This document shows, in pieces, positions 8,797-17,718 of a DNA stretch of 64,000 nucleotides (the first letter of the stretch is position 1; each line of letters opens with the position of its first letter). The DNA comes from Streptomyces sp. NRRL S-646 (lineage in GTDB: Bacteria; Actinomycetota; Actinomycetes; Streptomycetales; Streptomycetaceae), in contig NZ_JODC01000003.1 of NCBI RefSeq assembly GCF_000720765.1, positions 620,001 through 684,000 of the forward strand. The letters are read 5' to 3'. Made by a program: the position numbers and the translations under genes. The notes beneath the pieces are model-generated. The model searched no databases. It was not told the origin of the DNA and was given only the letters and a program-made list of their open reading frames with translations.

Positions 8797-9708
8797 CTAC
8801 GAACAGTCGGCCCCCGCGGGGCAGAAGTACCGCACCGCCATCGCCAACGGCCCCCGCACCAGCCCGGGATCGAGATCCGCGGGCCCACTGGACCGGATCG
8901 CGTACAGCGTCCCGTCCACGGCCCGGAACCGATGGTCGATCACCTGCCGAGCACCCTTTTCCTCGTCGTCGTAGCGATACACCAGTTCCGCCCAGGTGTC
9001 GCCGCGGTCGCGCTCGACGACCCGGTAGCCGGGCTGCTTGGCGAAGCCGTAGCCGGGATCGGTCTCGGCGAGGGTCAGGGAGGCGTACGGGGTGGACTCG
9101 GTGACCTCGAAGATCTGCAGCTGACGGCCGTCGGAGGGAGCGTCGTAGTAGACGATCCGCGCGAGCTTGCCCTGCTCCTCGCGCCGGGTCCAGCCCGTCG
9201 GGACGTCGACCGAGTAGCCGATGGGGTCCTGGGTGCGGCGGTAGCCGGCGGACGGGGACGAGGACGAGGACGTCAGCAGCGAGGCCGACGCGGTGGGGGT
9301 GGGCGTCGGACTCTGCGGCGGGGTCGCCGTGACCGTGACACTCACGCTCGTCGCGGGCGCGGCCCCGGTGCCGCGCGCGTGGTCGCGGGTGAGGTACCAG
9401 GCGCCTGCTCCGGCGCCCGCGCCGAGGACGAGCGTGGCCGTGAGGACGGCCAGAACACGGCGGGCTCCCCGGCCCGCGCCCGCGGGAGGCGGTGGTGGCG
9501 GCCAGGTCGGCGGCAGGACACCGCCCGTGTGGGTCGGCGCCGAGGCCCAGGGCGGGGGCGCCTGGCCCGTCTGGGTCTCGGCCGACGACCACGGCGGTCG
9601 AATTGCCGGCTGCTGGGCGGCCCAGGCCGCCTGGCCTCTCTCCTCGCTCGGTTCGCGCTCCGGTCCGGAACCGGAGCGGCCGTCGTCGTAGCCGTCCCAA
9701 CCGCTCAT
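8797..9708 (-). CDS. Single-span membrane protein, paralogue of 2117-3172
   Basis: The product has 303 residues: a Pro/Gly/Trp-rich cytoplasmic start, a helix near residues 88-108 (RVLAVLTATLVLGAGAGAGAW), a Thr/Ser/Pro linker, then a C-terminal domain of about 150 residues with DPIGYSVDVPTGWTRRE, QLQIFEVTESTPYASL and VRYFCPAGADC. The C-terminal domain matches that of the protein at 2117-3172 along its whole length, and both end with an FCP-type cysteine pair. The start is preceded by GGGGGGCG. The function is unknown; the outward domain may be a ligand-binding or lipoprotein-like module. Confidence 0.75.
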   Translation of the reverse strand: MSGWDGYDDGRSGSGPEREPSEERGQAAWAAQQPAIRPPWSSAETQTGQAPPPWASAPTHTGGVLPPTWPPPPPPAGAGRGARRVLAVLTATLVLGAGAGAGAWYLTRDHARGTGAAPATSVSVTVTATPPQSPTPTPTASASLLTSSSSSPSAGYRRTQDPIGYSVDVPTGWTRREEQGKLARIVYYDAPSDGRQLQIFEVTESTPYASLTLAETDPGYGFAKQPGYRVVERDRGDTWAELVYRYDDEEKGARQVIDHRFRAVDGTLYAIRSSGPADLDPGLVRGPLAMAVRYFCPAGADCS

Positions 9709-9767
9709 GACACGCCCCCCGAATCACCCCATTGGGTACCGGTTCTGACGGTAGCGGTGAAAACGGC

Positions 9768-9807
9768 CACGGGCCCCGTTCCGGAAAGAAACGGAACGGG
9801 GCCCGTG
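9768..9807 (-). terminator. Intrinsic terminator downstream of mdh
   Basis: A perfect 16-base stem (CACGGGCCCCGTTCCG and its complement) closes an 8-base loop. In the leftward direction the stem is followed by GCCGTTTTC, so it suits mdh, which ends 44 bases away. Confidence 0.8.
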
Positions 9808-9850
9808 CAGGGTCGTGACAGAACCGTAAAGCCGTGCGGGCTCAGTGGGT

Positions 9851-10929
<1,079 letters not shown>

Positions 10930-11113
10930 GATCCACCGGTCAGGCTATCGCGCATCCGGGATGCCGGACGCGCGGGTCCGTGTGGCCCGTCCCACAGAGT
11001 GAACCGGCGACCCGACCGGCTCAGAAGAAATGTGGGACGGGAGGAATAGTCGCCCCCATCCCGGGCACGCGAACCGTACCCCCACGGGAGTCCGGCACGG
11101 TCGGTCCCCCCAC

Positions 11114-11157
11114 GGCGGCCGCCCAGTCCCCCCTCTCCCGGACGACGGGCGGCCGCC
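11114..11157 (-). terminator. Inverted repeat, probable terminator of the XRE/DUF2690 gene
   Basis: GGCGGCCGCCC at 11114 pairs with GGGCGGCCGCC at 11147 across 22 bases, just downstream of the leftward gene ending at 11177. No T-run follows, which is common for Streptomyces terminators. Apart from this hairpin and the mdh palindrome I see nothing else in the 336-base gap 10841-11176. Confidence 0.5.
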
Positions 11158-11176
11158 TCCTTCTTCTACGACGCCG

Positions 11177-12421
11177 CTACGGCGTGCATCCCTTCTGCCC
11201 GGACGCCAGCGTCGCGCACGCCTTCGCCTCCCCCGCGTCCTTCACGGCGACCATCGGCGTGTAGGCGATGTTGTCCCCGGTGGCCGTGATGCTGTCGCTC
11301 TCCTTGGCCTTTCCGGCGGTCACCTGGACGGAATCCCCCTGGGTGGCCTGGGTGATACGACCCCACGCCGCACCGCACGTCTTGCTGTACCGCACCTCGA
11401 CCGTGGACGTGCCGACGACGGCGGTCTTGGCGGTCGTGACCGAGGCGGCGTCCGTGGTGCAGCCCATCGCCTCCGCGTCCTTGCCGGTGCAGGAGGCGCC
11501 GCTGCACTTCACACCGGCCGGCAGATCGGACCGGGCGCTGACGGACGGGGACGGCGAGGCGCCGCCCTCGTTCTTCTTGCCCGAGCCGTTGTCGGTCAGG
11601 TAGAACACGGCCGCTATCACGACCAGTACACCGACGAGACCGGTGAGGAACATCGTCAGCTTCCGCCTGCCACCGCCCGAGGAGGAGCCCCCACCGGGCC
11701 GCGGCCCCTGTGGCGGCTCACCGGACGGACTCGGCGTCTCAGGCGTCCAGCCGTGACCGCCGGCCGCCGACTGCGGCGCCGGAGCCGCGGCCCCGGGAGT
11801 GCGCGCACCGGACGGCGACGGGCCCTTGTACCCGGCCAGCCCCCAGGAGTTGGCGCCGGAGGAGCTCTCCGGCGCATCCGCGGAGGGCGATGCGCCGCTC
11901 TCCCGCACCGCGGCCGCCGCGTCCCGCACATCCGGGCCCACCGGCTGCGGCGGCACCGTCGGTGCCACTCCCGCCGGTCCCGCGATGCCCGGCGTCGCCG
12001 TCGCGCTGCCGGACCTGCGGGCCGTCGTGCCGCCCTTGCTGCTCGCCTTGCCGCCTGCCTTGGCATTGGCGGGAGACGCCCCGAACTCACCGAGCGCGGC
12101 GCGCGCCTGGGAGATACGGATGGCCTCCATGGTCATGTCGTGGCGCATCTCCGAACGGCTCCAGGCACGCTCGGCGAGCTCCCACATGGTCGTCAGATGG
12201 ATCGGGTTGGTACCGGTGACCTCGGCCAGCGCCACGATCGCGCCCTTGGGCGCGAGCAGCCGGCCGTTCAGATACCGCTCCCAGGACGTCTTGCTGTAGC
12301 CCGTGCGGTCGGCCACCGACGCGATGCTCAGGCCACTGCGGTCCACGAGCCGGCGCAGCTGGCTCGCGAACTCCCTGACCTGCGGATCGAGTTCGTCCGG
12401 CAAGGCCCTCCAACGAGGCAT
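11177..12421 (-). CDS. XRE-family HTH membrane protein with C-terminal DUF2690 domain
   Basis: The product is 414 residues from ATG 12421 (GGGGGGAAG upstream). Residues about 1-70 are an XRE-type helix-turn-helix (LVDRSGLSIASVADRTGYSK then SWERYLNGR). A long Ala/Pro/Ser/Gly-rich region follows, then one transmembrane helix (TMFLTGLVGVLVVIAAVFYL, about residues 285-305). The outward C-terminal domain of about 105 residues has four or more cysteines in the DUF2690 pattern (CSGASCTGKDAEAMGC). Cytoplasmic DNA-binding end plus extracytoplasmic Cys-rich end suggests signalling from the envelope to DNA. The smaller XRE membrane gene upstream is a relative. Confidence 0.85.
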   Translation of the reverse strand: MPRWRALPDELDPQVREFASQLRRLVDRSGLSIASVADRTGYSKTSWERYLNGRLLAPKGAIVALAEVTGTNPIHLTTMWELAERAWSRSEMRHDMTMEAIRISQARAALGEFGASPANAKAGGKASSKGGTTARRSGSATATPGIAGPAGVAPTVPPQPVGPDVRDAAAAVRESGASPSADAPESSSGANSWGLAGYKGPSPSGARTPGAAAPAPQSAAGGHGWTPETPSPSGEPPQGPRPGGGSSSGGGRRKLTMFLTGLVGVLVVIAAVFYLTDNGSGKKNEGGASPSPSVSARSDLPAGVKCSGASCTGKDAEAMGCTTDAASVTTAKTAVVGTSTVEVRYSKTCGAAWGRITQATQGDSVQVTAGKAKESDSITATGDNIAYTPMVAVKDAGEAKACATLASGQKGCTP

Positions 12422-12769
12422 TGCTTCCCCCCTCTTCCCCCCGGTTGGTGCTGGTATTCCTCGCGTTCCCCCGCGCGTGGTGCCCGTTCTGGCTACCCAC
12501 AGGGATGCGCCCAGTAAGGATCTCAGTTCCCGGGATGGGGGCGCACGGGAGCGTTCGGGGCCGTTCGGCATGCACCGTTGCACGCCCGCCCGGCCGTGGA
12601 CCAGTGTCCCACCGGCGGCCCCCTCCGCCGCCCGGCCGGACCCGCCCACACTAGGGCCCTTGTCGAACAACCCCGTGTCAAATCCGCAAACTTGTCAATA
12701 CATCGACACCGCAGACACACACGGACAACCTCGCCCGTCACGGGCGTATTCACCCCGCCCAAGGGCAAC
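12422..12769. other. Intergenic stretch with no gene identified
   Basis: These 348 bases lie between the two leftward XRE genes. The middle (about 12660-12720) is relatively AT-rich (AAACTTGTCAATACATCGAC) and probably holds the promoter of the XRE/DUF2690 gene. I find no credible reading frame or strong hairpin. Confidence 0.4.
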
Positions 12770-13225
12770 TCACCCGAGCGCGAGGGCACCCACGACCGCG
12801 ATCACCAGCATGAGGAGCAGAAGCAGTACGGCATACAGCAGCAGCCGTCCGCCCGGCCGCCGTCGGGGCTCCTCGGGCGTGTCCCACCAGGGCAGGGTGG
12901 GATCGTCCTCGTACTCGGTCGCACTGTCCTCACCGGCGGGTTTCGCCGGACGCGGCCAGGCCTGCACCGCCAGTTCCCAGCGCACCACGAATCGCTCGGC
13001 CTCCGTGTCGGCGAGGCCCGCGATCCGGCACAGGGCGGCGACCGCCTGCCGGGGCGGGGGCTGGGTGGCGTTGAGGTAGCGGTGCCAGGAGGACTTGCTG
13101 TACGCGGTGCGGGCGCCGAGCGAGACGAGGCTGAGCCCTGTCCGGTCCTTGAGGAGCCGCAGCTGCTCCACGAAGTGCCGCACCTCCGGCGGCAGATCGT
13201 CAGACAGCGGCTGCCAGCCGCCCAT
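12770..13225 (-). CDS. Small XRE-family HTH protein with C-terminal membrane anchor
   Basis: The product has 151 residues. The N-terminal helix-turn-helix (LLKDRTGLSLVSLGARTAYS then SSWHRYLN) is clearly related to that of the gene at 11177-12421. The last 25 residues are a transmembrane helix (LLLYAVLLLLLMLVIAVVGA) ending six residues later, so it looks tail-anchored with almost nothing outside. ATG 13225 is preceded by GAGGAGG. It may be a membrane-tethered regulator or a partner of the larger XRE protein. The DNA target is unknown. Confidence 0.8.
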   Translation of the reverse strand: MGGWQPLSDDLPPEVRHFVEQLRLLKDRTGLSLVSLGARTAYSKSSWHRYLNATQPPPRQAVAALCRIAGLADTEAERFVVRWELAVQAWPRPAKPAGEDSATEYEDDPTLPWWDTPEEPRRRPGGRLLLYAVLLLLLMLVIAVVGALALG

Positions 13226-13373
13226 CGCGCACCTCCTCGGCGTCCCTGGTGAGTCCCGGTCGCGCAGCCCGGTCTGAGCAGGTGACGAAGCCGGCCGCCC
13301 ATTGGTTCCCGCGTCGCGGAACGGTCACTTCCGTGCCACAGCGCGCTGACAGGCGTTGAAGGGGCCGTTCACC

Positions 13374-13454
13374 GTGCAGGAGGGTTGGTATCGGCGACGG
13401 CCCGTCCTTGCTCGGGGGAGAGGACGGGCCGTCGTCGCGAAAGGTTCCCTGCAC
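13374..13454 (+). ncRNA. Nested hairpin element, possible small or leader RNA
   Basis: A 14-bp inner stem (CGACGGCCCGTCCT / AGGACGGGCCGTCG, 12-base loop) extends by three further pairs and sits inside an outer stem GTGCAGG/CCTGCAC. The whole folded unit is 81 bases and lies in the 266-base gap before the small secreted protein at 13492. It could be a terminator without a T-run, a leader structure, or a small RNA. The pairing is visible; the role is not. Confidence 0.4.
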
Positions 13455-13491
13455 GAGGCAACCGCCGCTGGACCGACTAAGATCATTTGCC

Positions 13492-13884
13492 ATGAACAAG
13501 TCACTTTGTAGGCGAGTCGGGATCCTGGCGTTCACCGCCATCGCTGCGACGACACTCTCCATGGCACCGGCATCGGCCCTCACGGATATCACCATCCGTG
13601 ACCGTGACGGGTTGGGGAGCATGACGTTCCACGATGATGGTGATGTCTTCACCGTGTGCAACCTCAAGGGCCGCGGCGGGTACATCATCGGCAAGATCTG
13701 GTACAAGCCCGCCATCGGCGGCAGCTGGAGCGCAACGGACTCGAAAGCCGACAAATTCGGTGGCGGGTGCGCCAAGATCACGAATGTCGACGTGGAGATC
13801 GTCGGCAACTACCAGATGAGGCTGTACTGGAACGGCGCCGGGTACGACAAAGAGATCGCCCGCAGCAGGACCTTCAACGAGTAG
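13492..13884 (+). CDS. Small secreted protein of unknown function
   Basis: The product has 130 residues with a clear Sec signal peptide (basic start MNKSLCRRVG, hydrophobic core, cleavage after APASA near residue 29). The mature part of about 100 residues begins LTDITIRDRDG and has two cysteines (in VCNLKGRGG and GGCAKITN) that may form a disulfide. I do not recognise a family. No clear ribosome-binding site precedes the ATG. A TAAGAT hexamer at 13478 would place transcription start within a base or two of the ATG, so the mRNA may be leaderless. It is less GC-biased than its neighbours, as is usual for short secreted proteins. Confidence 0.75.
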   Translation: MNKSLCRRVGILAFTAIAATTLSMAPASALTDITIRDRDGLGSMTFHDDGDVFTVCNLKGRGGYIIGKIWYKPAIGGSWSATDSKADKFGGGCAKITNVDVEIVGNYQMRLYWNGAGYDKEIARSRTFNE

Positions 13885-13934
13885 CAGCCTGCTGTTCGCG
13901 CTCCAAGAAGGCGGCGCGTCTCCCCAACGGTGCC

Positions 13935-13980
13935 ATGCCGAACCCCGCCGGGCCTCTCCGCGCTCGGCGGGGTTCAGCAT
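13935..13980. terminator. Bidirectional terminator between convergent genes
   Basis: GAACCCCGCCG (13940) pairs with CGGCGGGGTTC (13965), extended by ATGC/GCAT after one mismatch. It lies between the rightward secreted-protein gene and the leftward DUF3017 gene. Confidence 0.7.
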
Positions 13981-14012
13981 GGGTGCCCCACAGTGACCTG
14001 GCCGTGCAGCAC

Positions 14013-14543
14013 TCAGGTGAGTGTGAAGTGCAGTACGTTCTGCACAAACTGCAGTCTGATGACCGGATCGGGATGAACCGCCAGCGCCAGCACAGCGATT
14101 CCGACGCCCATCCCCCCGTACGTCACGATGTCGGTGAAGCGCGAACGGACTGCGAGCATGCCAACCCGGGGCAGCGCCCATCGCAACACCGCACCGAGCA
14201 GCAGCGCTCCGGCGAAAACCAGGCAACCGACTCGGAGCGCGTATCGGAACGCGTCCGTTGCCACCACAGCCAATCCGACCGCTGCGACCCCGAGGACCAG
14301 CAGCATCGGCCACTGCCGGGCCGGCGGCGGGGCGTCGCCTGAGGCGGCCCGGCCGCCGCCCTCGGGACGTGCGGTGTCCTTCGTGAACAGCGGGAAGCGG
14401 CGCGTCGTACGGCGCGGCCTGCCCTCGGCGTCGGGCGCGCTGATCGCGTCGCGCACGGTCTCCTCCGCCTGCTGCTCGGGGTCGTCGACCGCGCGCTCGG
14501 GCCGCTTCGCCGCACCCTCGGGGTGCTTCGCCTCAGCCGGCAC
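14013..14543 (-). CDS. DUF3017-type small membrane protein
   Basis: The GTG start at 14543 overlaps the folD stop by 11 bases and gives 176 residues. A charged N-terminal half (about 85 residues) is followed by three hydrophobic segments ([39 protein letters not shown] and [19 protein letters not shown]). DUF3017 proteins sit directly after folD in actinobacteria, which supports the assignment. Function is unknown; coupling to folD suggests co-expression, not necessarily a folate role. Confidence 0.8.
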   Translation of the reverse strand: MPAEAKHPEGAAKRPERAVDDPEQQAEETVRDAISAPDAEGRPRRTTRRFPLFTKDTARPEGGGRAASGDAPPPARQWPMLLVLGVAAVGLAVVATDAFRYALRVGCLVFAGALLLGAVLRWALPRVGMLAVRSRFTDIVTYGGMGVGIAVLALAVHPDPVIRLQFVQNVLHFTLT

Positions 14544-15387
14544 TGCGCTCCGCCGCCTCGACCACGTTGACGAGCAGCTGGGCACGGGTCATAGGGCCGA
14601 CACCGCCGGGGTTCGGCGAGATCCAGCCGGCGACCTCCGCGACGCCCGGGTGGACGTCGCCCACGATCTTGCCCTCGGCGCTGCGCGAGACACCGACGTC
14701 GAGGACGGCAGCGCCCGGCTTGACGTCCTCGGGCCGGATCAGGTGTGCGGAACCGGCGGCGGCGACGATGATGTCCGCACGCCTGAGGTGCGACGACAGG
14801 TCGCGGGTGCCGGTGTGGCACTGGGTCACGGTCGCGTTCTCACTGCGGCGGGTGAGCAGCAGCGGCATCGGGCGGCCGATGGTGACACCGCGGCCGACGA
14901 CCACGACCTCGGCGCCCTTGATCTCGACGCCGTACCGGCGGAGCAGGGTGAGGACACCGTTCGGAGTGCAGGGCAGCGGGGCCGGCTCGTTCAGGACGAG
15001 ACGCCCGAGGTTCATCGGGTGGAGGCCGTCGGCGTCCTTGTCCGGGTCCATGAGTTCCAGGATCCGGTTCTCGTCGATGCCCTTGGGCAGCGGCAGCTGC
15101 ACGATGTAGCCGGTGCACGCCGGGTCCTCGTTCAGCTCCCGGACGACCGCCTCGATCTCCTCCTGCGTCGCCGTGTCCGGCAGCTCGCGCTGGATGGAGG
15201 CGATACCGACCTCGGCGCAGTCGCGGTGCTTCCCGGCGACGTACTTCTGGCTGCCGGGATCGTTCCCGACGAGGATCGTGCCGAGGCCGGGCGTGACGCC
15301 CTTCTCCTTCAGCGCCGCCACGCGGGCGGTCAGATCGGACTTGATCTCGGCTGCGGTGGCCTTGCCATCGAGAATCTGGGCGGTCAT
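14533..15387 (-). CDS. folD: Bifunctional methylenetetrahydrofolate dehydrogenase / cyclohydrolase
   Basis: The 284-residue cytoplasmic enzyme converts 5,10-methylene-THF to 5,10-methenyl-THF (NADP) and on to 10-formyl-THF, the one-carbon donor used by PurN and PurH, whose genes are also in this window. The catalytic Tyr and Lys are in [13 protein letters not shown], the folate-site segment is [10 protein letters not shown], and the NADP site is [15 protein letters not shown] 15387 begins [12 protein letters not shown]. The DUF3017 gene follows with overlapping translation. Confidence 0.97.
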   Translation of the reverse strand: MTAQILDGKATAAEIKSDLTARVAALKEKGVTPGLGTILVGNDPGSQKYVAGKHRDCAEVGIASIQRELPDTATQEEIEAVVRELNEDPACTGYIVQLPLPKGIDENRILELMDPDKDADGLHPMNLGRLVLNEPAPLPCTPNGVLTLLRRYGVEIKGAEVVVVGRGVTIGRPMPLLLTRRSENATVTQCHTGTRDLSSHLRRADIIVAAAGSAHLIRPEDVKPGAAVLDVGVSRSAEGKIVGDVHPGVAEVAGWISPNPGGVGPMTRAQLLVNVVEAAERSAG

Positions 15388-15631
15388 GCCCCCATCCTCG
15401 CGGATGACCGCCCCCCGGTTCCAATCCGGGTGCCGTACCGGTGGCACGGCCATGATCAGCAAGATTGCACTTGCACAACACATGCGAAATGCCACTGGAC
15501 AAGGCGAGCAGCCGTAAAGAACGATGAACGGCGCAGTATCGCGGTTCGTGTTCGGGGGGCAAACCGCTCACATCGTGTGATTCCTCCGGCAATCCGCAAC
15601 GTCCCCATGTGTGCAACGGAGGAATCCCGCC

Positions 15632-16240
15632 ATGAGTTACGGCGACCCGAACAACCCCTACGGCCAGCCGCAGCAGCCGCAGCAGCCCGGTTACGGCTAC
15701 CCCCAGCAGGGCGCCCAGCAGCCCTACGGCTACCCGCAGCAGCCCCCGCAGGGCGTGCCGCCGCAGCAGCCGGGCTACGGCTACCCGCAGGCGCCGCAGG
15801 CCCCGGCCGGCTACGGCTACCCGCAGCAGGCGGGTTACGGCATGCAGCCGCCGTACGCGAACTGGGGTCAGCGTTTCCTCGGCACGCTGGTCGACGGGCT
15901 CGTTTTCCTGGTCCCCTACATCGTGGTCATCGTCGGCGGGGCCAGCAGGACCTGGGCCGTGGCGATCATCGGTTACCTCGCCCTCATCGGCCTGGCGATC
16001 TGGCAGCTGATCAGGGAGGGCCGCACCGGTCAGACGGTCGGCAAGCAGGCGGTCGGCATCCGCCTGGTGCGGGAGGTCGACGGGCAGCCCCTGGGCGTCG
16101 GCATGGCCTTCGTGCGCCGGCTCGCGCACTTCCTGGACAGCCTCGCCTGCTACCTCGGCTGGCTGTGGCCGGCCTGGGACGCCAAGCGCCAGACGTTCGC
16201 CGACAAGATCTGCTCGTCGATCGTGATCCGTACGAACTGA
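15632..16240 (+). CDS. RDD-family membrane protein with Gly/Tyr/Pro/Gln-rich N-terminus
   Basis: The product is 202 residues with ACGGAGG before ATG 15632. Residues 1-75 are low-complexity repeats of GYGYPQQ/PYGYPQQ type. Residues about 82-200 are an RDD domain (WGQRFLGTLVDGLVFLVPYI, then TVGKQAVGIRLV and the final DKICSSIVI) with two to three membrane helices. RDD proteins are often membrane chaperones or Na+/H+-related transporters, but the specific role here is unknown. The next gene begins with almost the same residues (MSYGGPNNPYG), so the two share an N-terminal module. Confidence 0.85.
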   Translation: MSYGDPNNPYGQPQQPQQPGYGYPQQGAQQPYGYPQQPPQGVPPQQPGYGYPQAPQAPAGYGYPQQAGYGMQPPYANWGQRFLGTLVDGLVFLVPYIVVIVGGASRTWAVAIIGYLALIGLAIWQLIREGRTGQTVGKQAVGIRLVREVDGQPLGVGMAFVRRLAHFLDSLACYLGWLWPAWDAKRQTFADKICSSIVIRTN

Positions 16241-16308
16241 CCACTGCCCCACCCATTTGACGGCGGATCGCCACGACGCTTTCCCGCCACGACGGAGGAA
16301 CACCCCCG

Positions 16309-16839
16309 ATGAGTTACGGCGGCCCGAACAACCCCTACGGCCCGGCAGAGAGCGGGCAGCCGGGCTACGGCTACCCCGCGGCTCCCCCGGTGGGGCCCTA
16401 CGGCGGCGCCCCCGTGATGACGACGATGCCGGGCACCGTGAGCGCGGGCCGGGTGCTGCTGTGGATCATCGTCCCCCTGAACCTCCTCGGCGTGGGCCTG
16501 TTCGCCTTCCTCGCCGGGAAGGTGCAGAGCACGCAGGCCGGCAGCCTCGACGACGAGGCCTCCTTCGAGAAGTTCAAGGAGTACTCGACCGGCGCGCTGT
16601 GGGCGATCGTGGTGTTCGCGCTGCTCTGGGCGGTGTTCGCGGCCGTGCTGGCGATGAAGTTCAGCGACGGCGGCAACAAGGTCCGGGTCTCGGCCATGAT
16701 CTTCGGCATCATCACCGCCATCCTCGGCTTCTACCCGTTCATCGTCGTGGGCCTCCTCCACGCGGTGCTCGGCATTCTGATCGCCGTGTTCGCCGGCAAC
16801 CCGAACGGAAACGCCTGGTTCAACCGCGTGCGCCAGTGA
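16309..16839 (+). CDS. Small polytopic membrane protein sharing the MSYGxPNNPYG start
   Basis: The product has 176 residues; ACGGAGG lies upstream of ATG 16309. The N-terminus (MSYGGPNNPYGPAESGQPGY) mirrors the preceding RDD gene. Four hydrophobic segments follow (VLLWIIVPLNLLGVGLFAFL, LWAIVVFALLWAVFAAVLAM, AMIFGIITAILGFYPFIVV and LLHAVLGILIAVFAG). It is probably co-transcribed with the RDD gene, 68 bases upstream, and a strong terminator follows. Function unknown. Confidence 0.75.
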   Translation: MSYGGPNNPYGPAESGQPGYGYPAAPPVGPYGGAPVMTTMPGTVSAGRVLLWIIVPLNLLGVGLFAFLAGKVQSTQAGSLDDEASFEKFKEYSTGALWAIVVFALLWAVFAAVLAMKFSDGGNKVRVSAMIFGIITAILGFYPFIVVGLLHAVLGILIAVFAGNPNGNAWFNRVRQ

Positions 16840-16879
16840 ACCGCCCGCGGGCACTGAACAGTTCGCGCCAATAAATCGC

Positions 16880-16920
16880 CAAGGGCCGTGTCTCCCCGTC
16901 CGAGGGGGACACGGCCCTGG
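16880..16920 (+). terminator. Terminator after the RDD / membrane protein pair
   Basis: AGGGCCGTGTC pairs with GACACGGCCCT, with further CCCC/GGGG pairing inside the stem around GTCCGA. It lies 40 bases after the gene ending at 16839. Confidence 0.75.
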
Positions 16921-16971
16921 TGTGTCGCCCTACTCTGACGTGGGGTAGCCGGCAGGCACGGGAGACGCACC

Positions 16972-17718
16972 TTGTACAGCATCATCGTGGTACCTCCGCC
17001 GACCACGGAGGACCAGTCCACTCGCACCCAGCTCAAGCTCGCGCCCGGCGAGCGGCTGACGTTCGGGCGCAGCGCCGACTGCGACGTGGAGATCCCCCAC
17101 AAGGGCGTCTCCCGCAGGGCCGGTGAGATCACCGCGCAGGGCGCCTTCTGGATACTGAGCAACCTCAGCGGGGAGCAGACGTACGTCGTGGAGAACCCGG
17201 AGGGCGCCGGCGAGCACGTGAAGGTCGGGCCGGGCCGCCTCGACGCACCGGTCCCCTTCGAGTTCTCGCGGATCGTGCTGCCGGCGGCCGGGGACCTGCT
17301 GGCCGTCGAGGTGTGGGCGCCCCGCCACGACTACCTCCACTCCGAGGGCGGCCTCGACGGCGCCACCACCGCCCCCGCCTTCTCCGTCGACCGCACCAAG
17401 CGCTACTTCGCGGTCCTCGCGGCCCTGTGCGAACCGCGCCTGCGCGGCGAACCGCACGCCCCTCTGCCCACGGTGGACCAGGTCGTGGACCGCCTCCGCC
17501 CGAACTGGCCGGCGGCGTCCCGCACTTCGGTGCAGTGGAACATCGACTATCTGGCGGTGAAGCTGCGCCTGAAGCCGGGCCCGGAGGAGGCGGACACCGG
17601 CCCGCGCCTCAACGGCAAGAAGGAATCGCTGGTCTCGCTCGCACTCCGCTTCGACCTCGTCCGCGAGGACGACCTGGTGGTCCTGGCCGCCTCCTCGTCC
17701 GGCCGGGCGGTCCGGTGA
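16972..17718 (+). CDS. FHA-domain protein paired with a Ser/Thr kinase
   Basis: The start is TTG 16972 with GGGAG seven bases upstream; the product has 248 residues. Residues about 20-100 resemble a forkhead-associated domain: LTFGRSADCDVEIPHKGVSR has the Gly-Arg and Ser-Arg pair, but the usual following His is Ala, so phosphothreonine binding may be altered. The C-terminal part (about 140-240) looks like a helical DNA-binding-type domain (LPTVDQVVDRLRPNWPAASR and VQWNIDYLAVKLRL). The stop overlaps the kinase GTG start (GTGA), so the two are translated together. FHA proteins usually bind phosphorylated partners of the adjacent kinase; that role is inferred here. Confidence 0.8.
   Translation: MYSIIVVPPPTTEDQSTRTQLKLAPGERLTFGRSADCDVEIPHKGVSRRAGEITAQGAFWILSNLSGEQTYVVENPEGAGEHVKVGPGRLDAPVPFEFSRIVLPAAGDLLAVEVWAPRHDYLHSEGGLDGATTAPAFSVDRTKRYFAVLAALCEPRLRGEPHAPLPTVDQVVDRLRPNWPAASRTSVQWNIDYLAVKLRLKPGPEEADTGPRLNGKKESLVSLALRFDLVREDDLVVLAASSSGRAVR

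Noticed and set aside
14128..16260. 710-codon rightward frame across folD and the RDD gene
   Set aside because: It covers folD in antisense and the RDD gene out of frame; both are firmly assigned.
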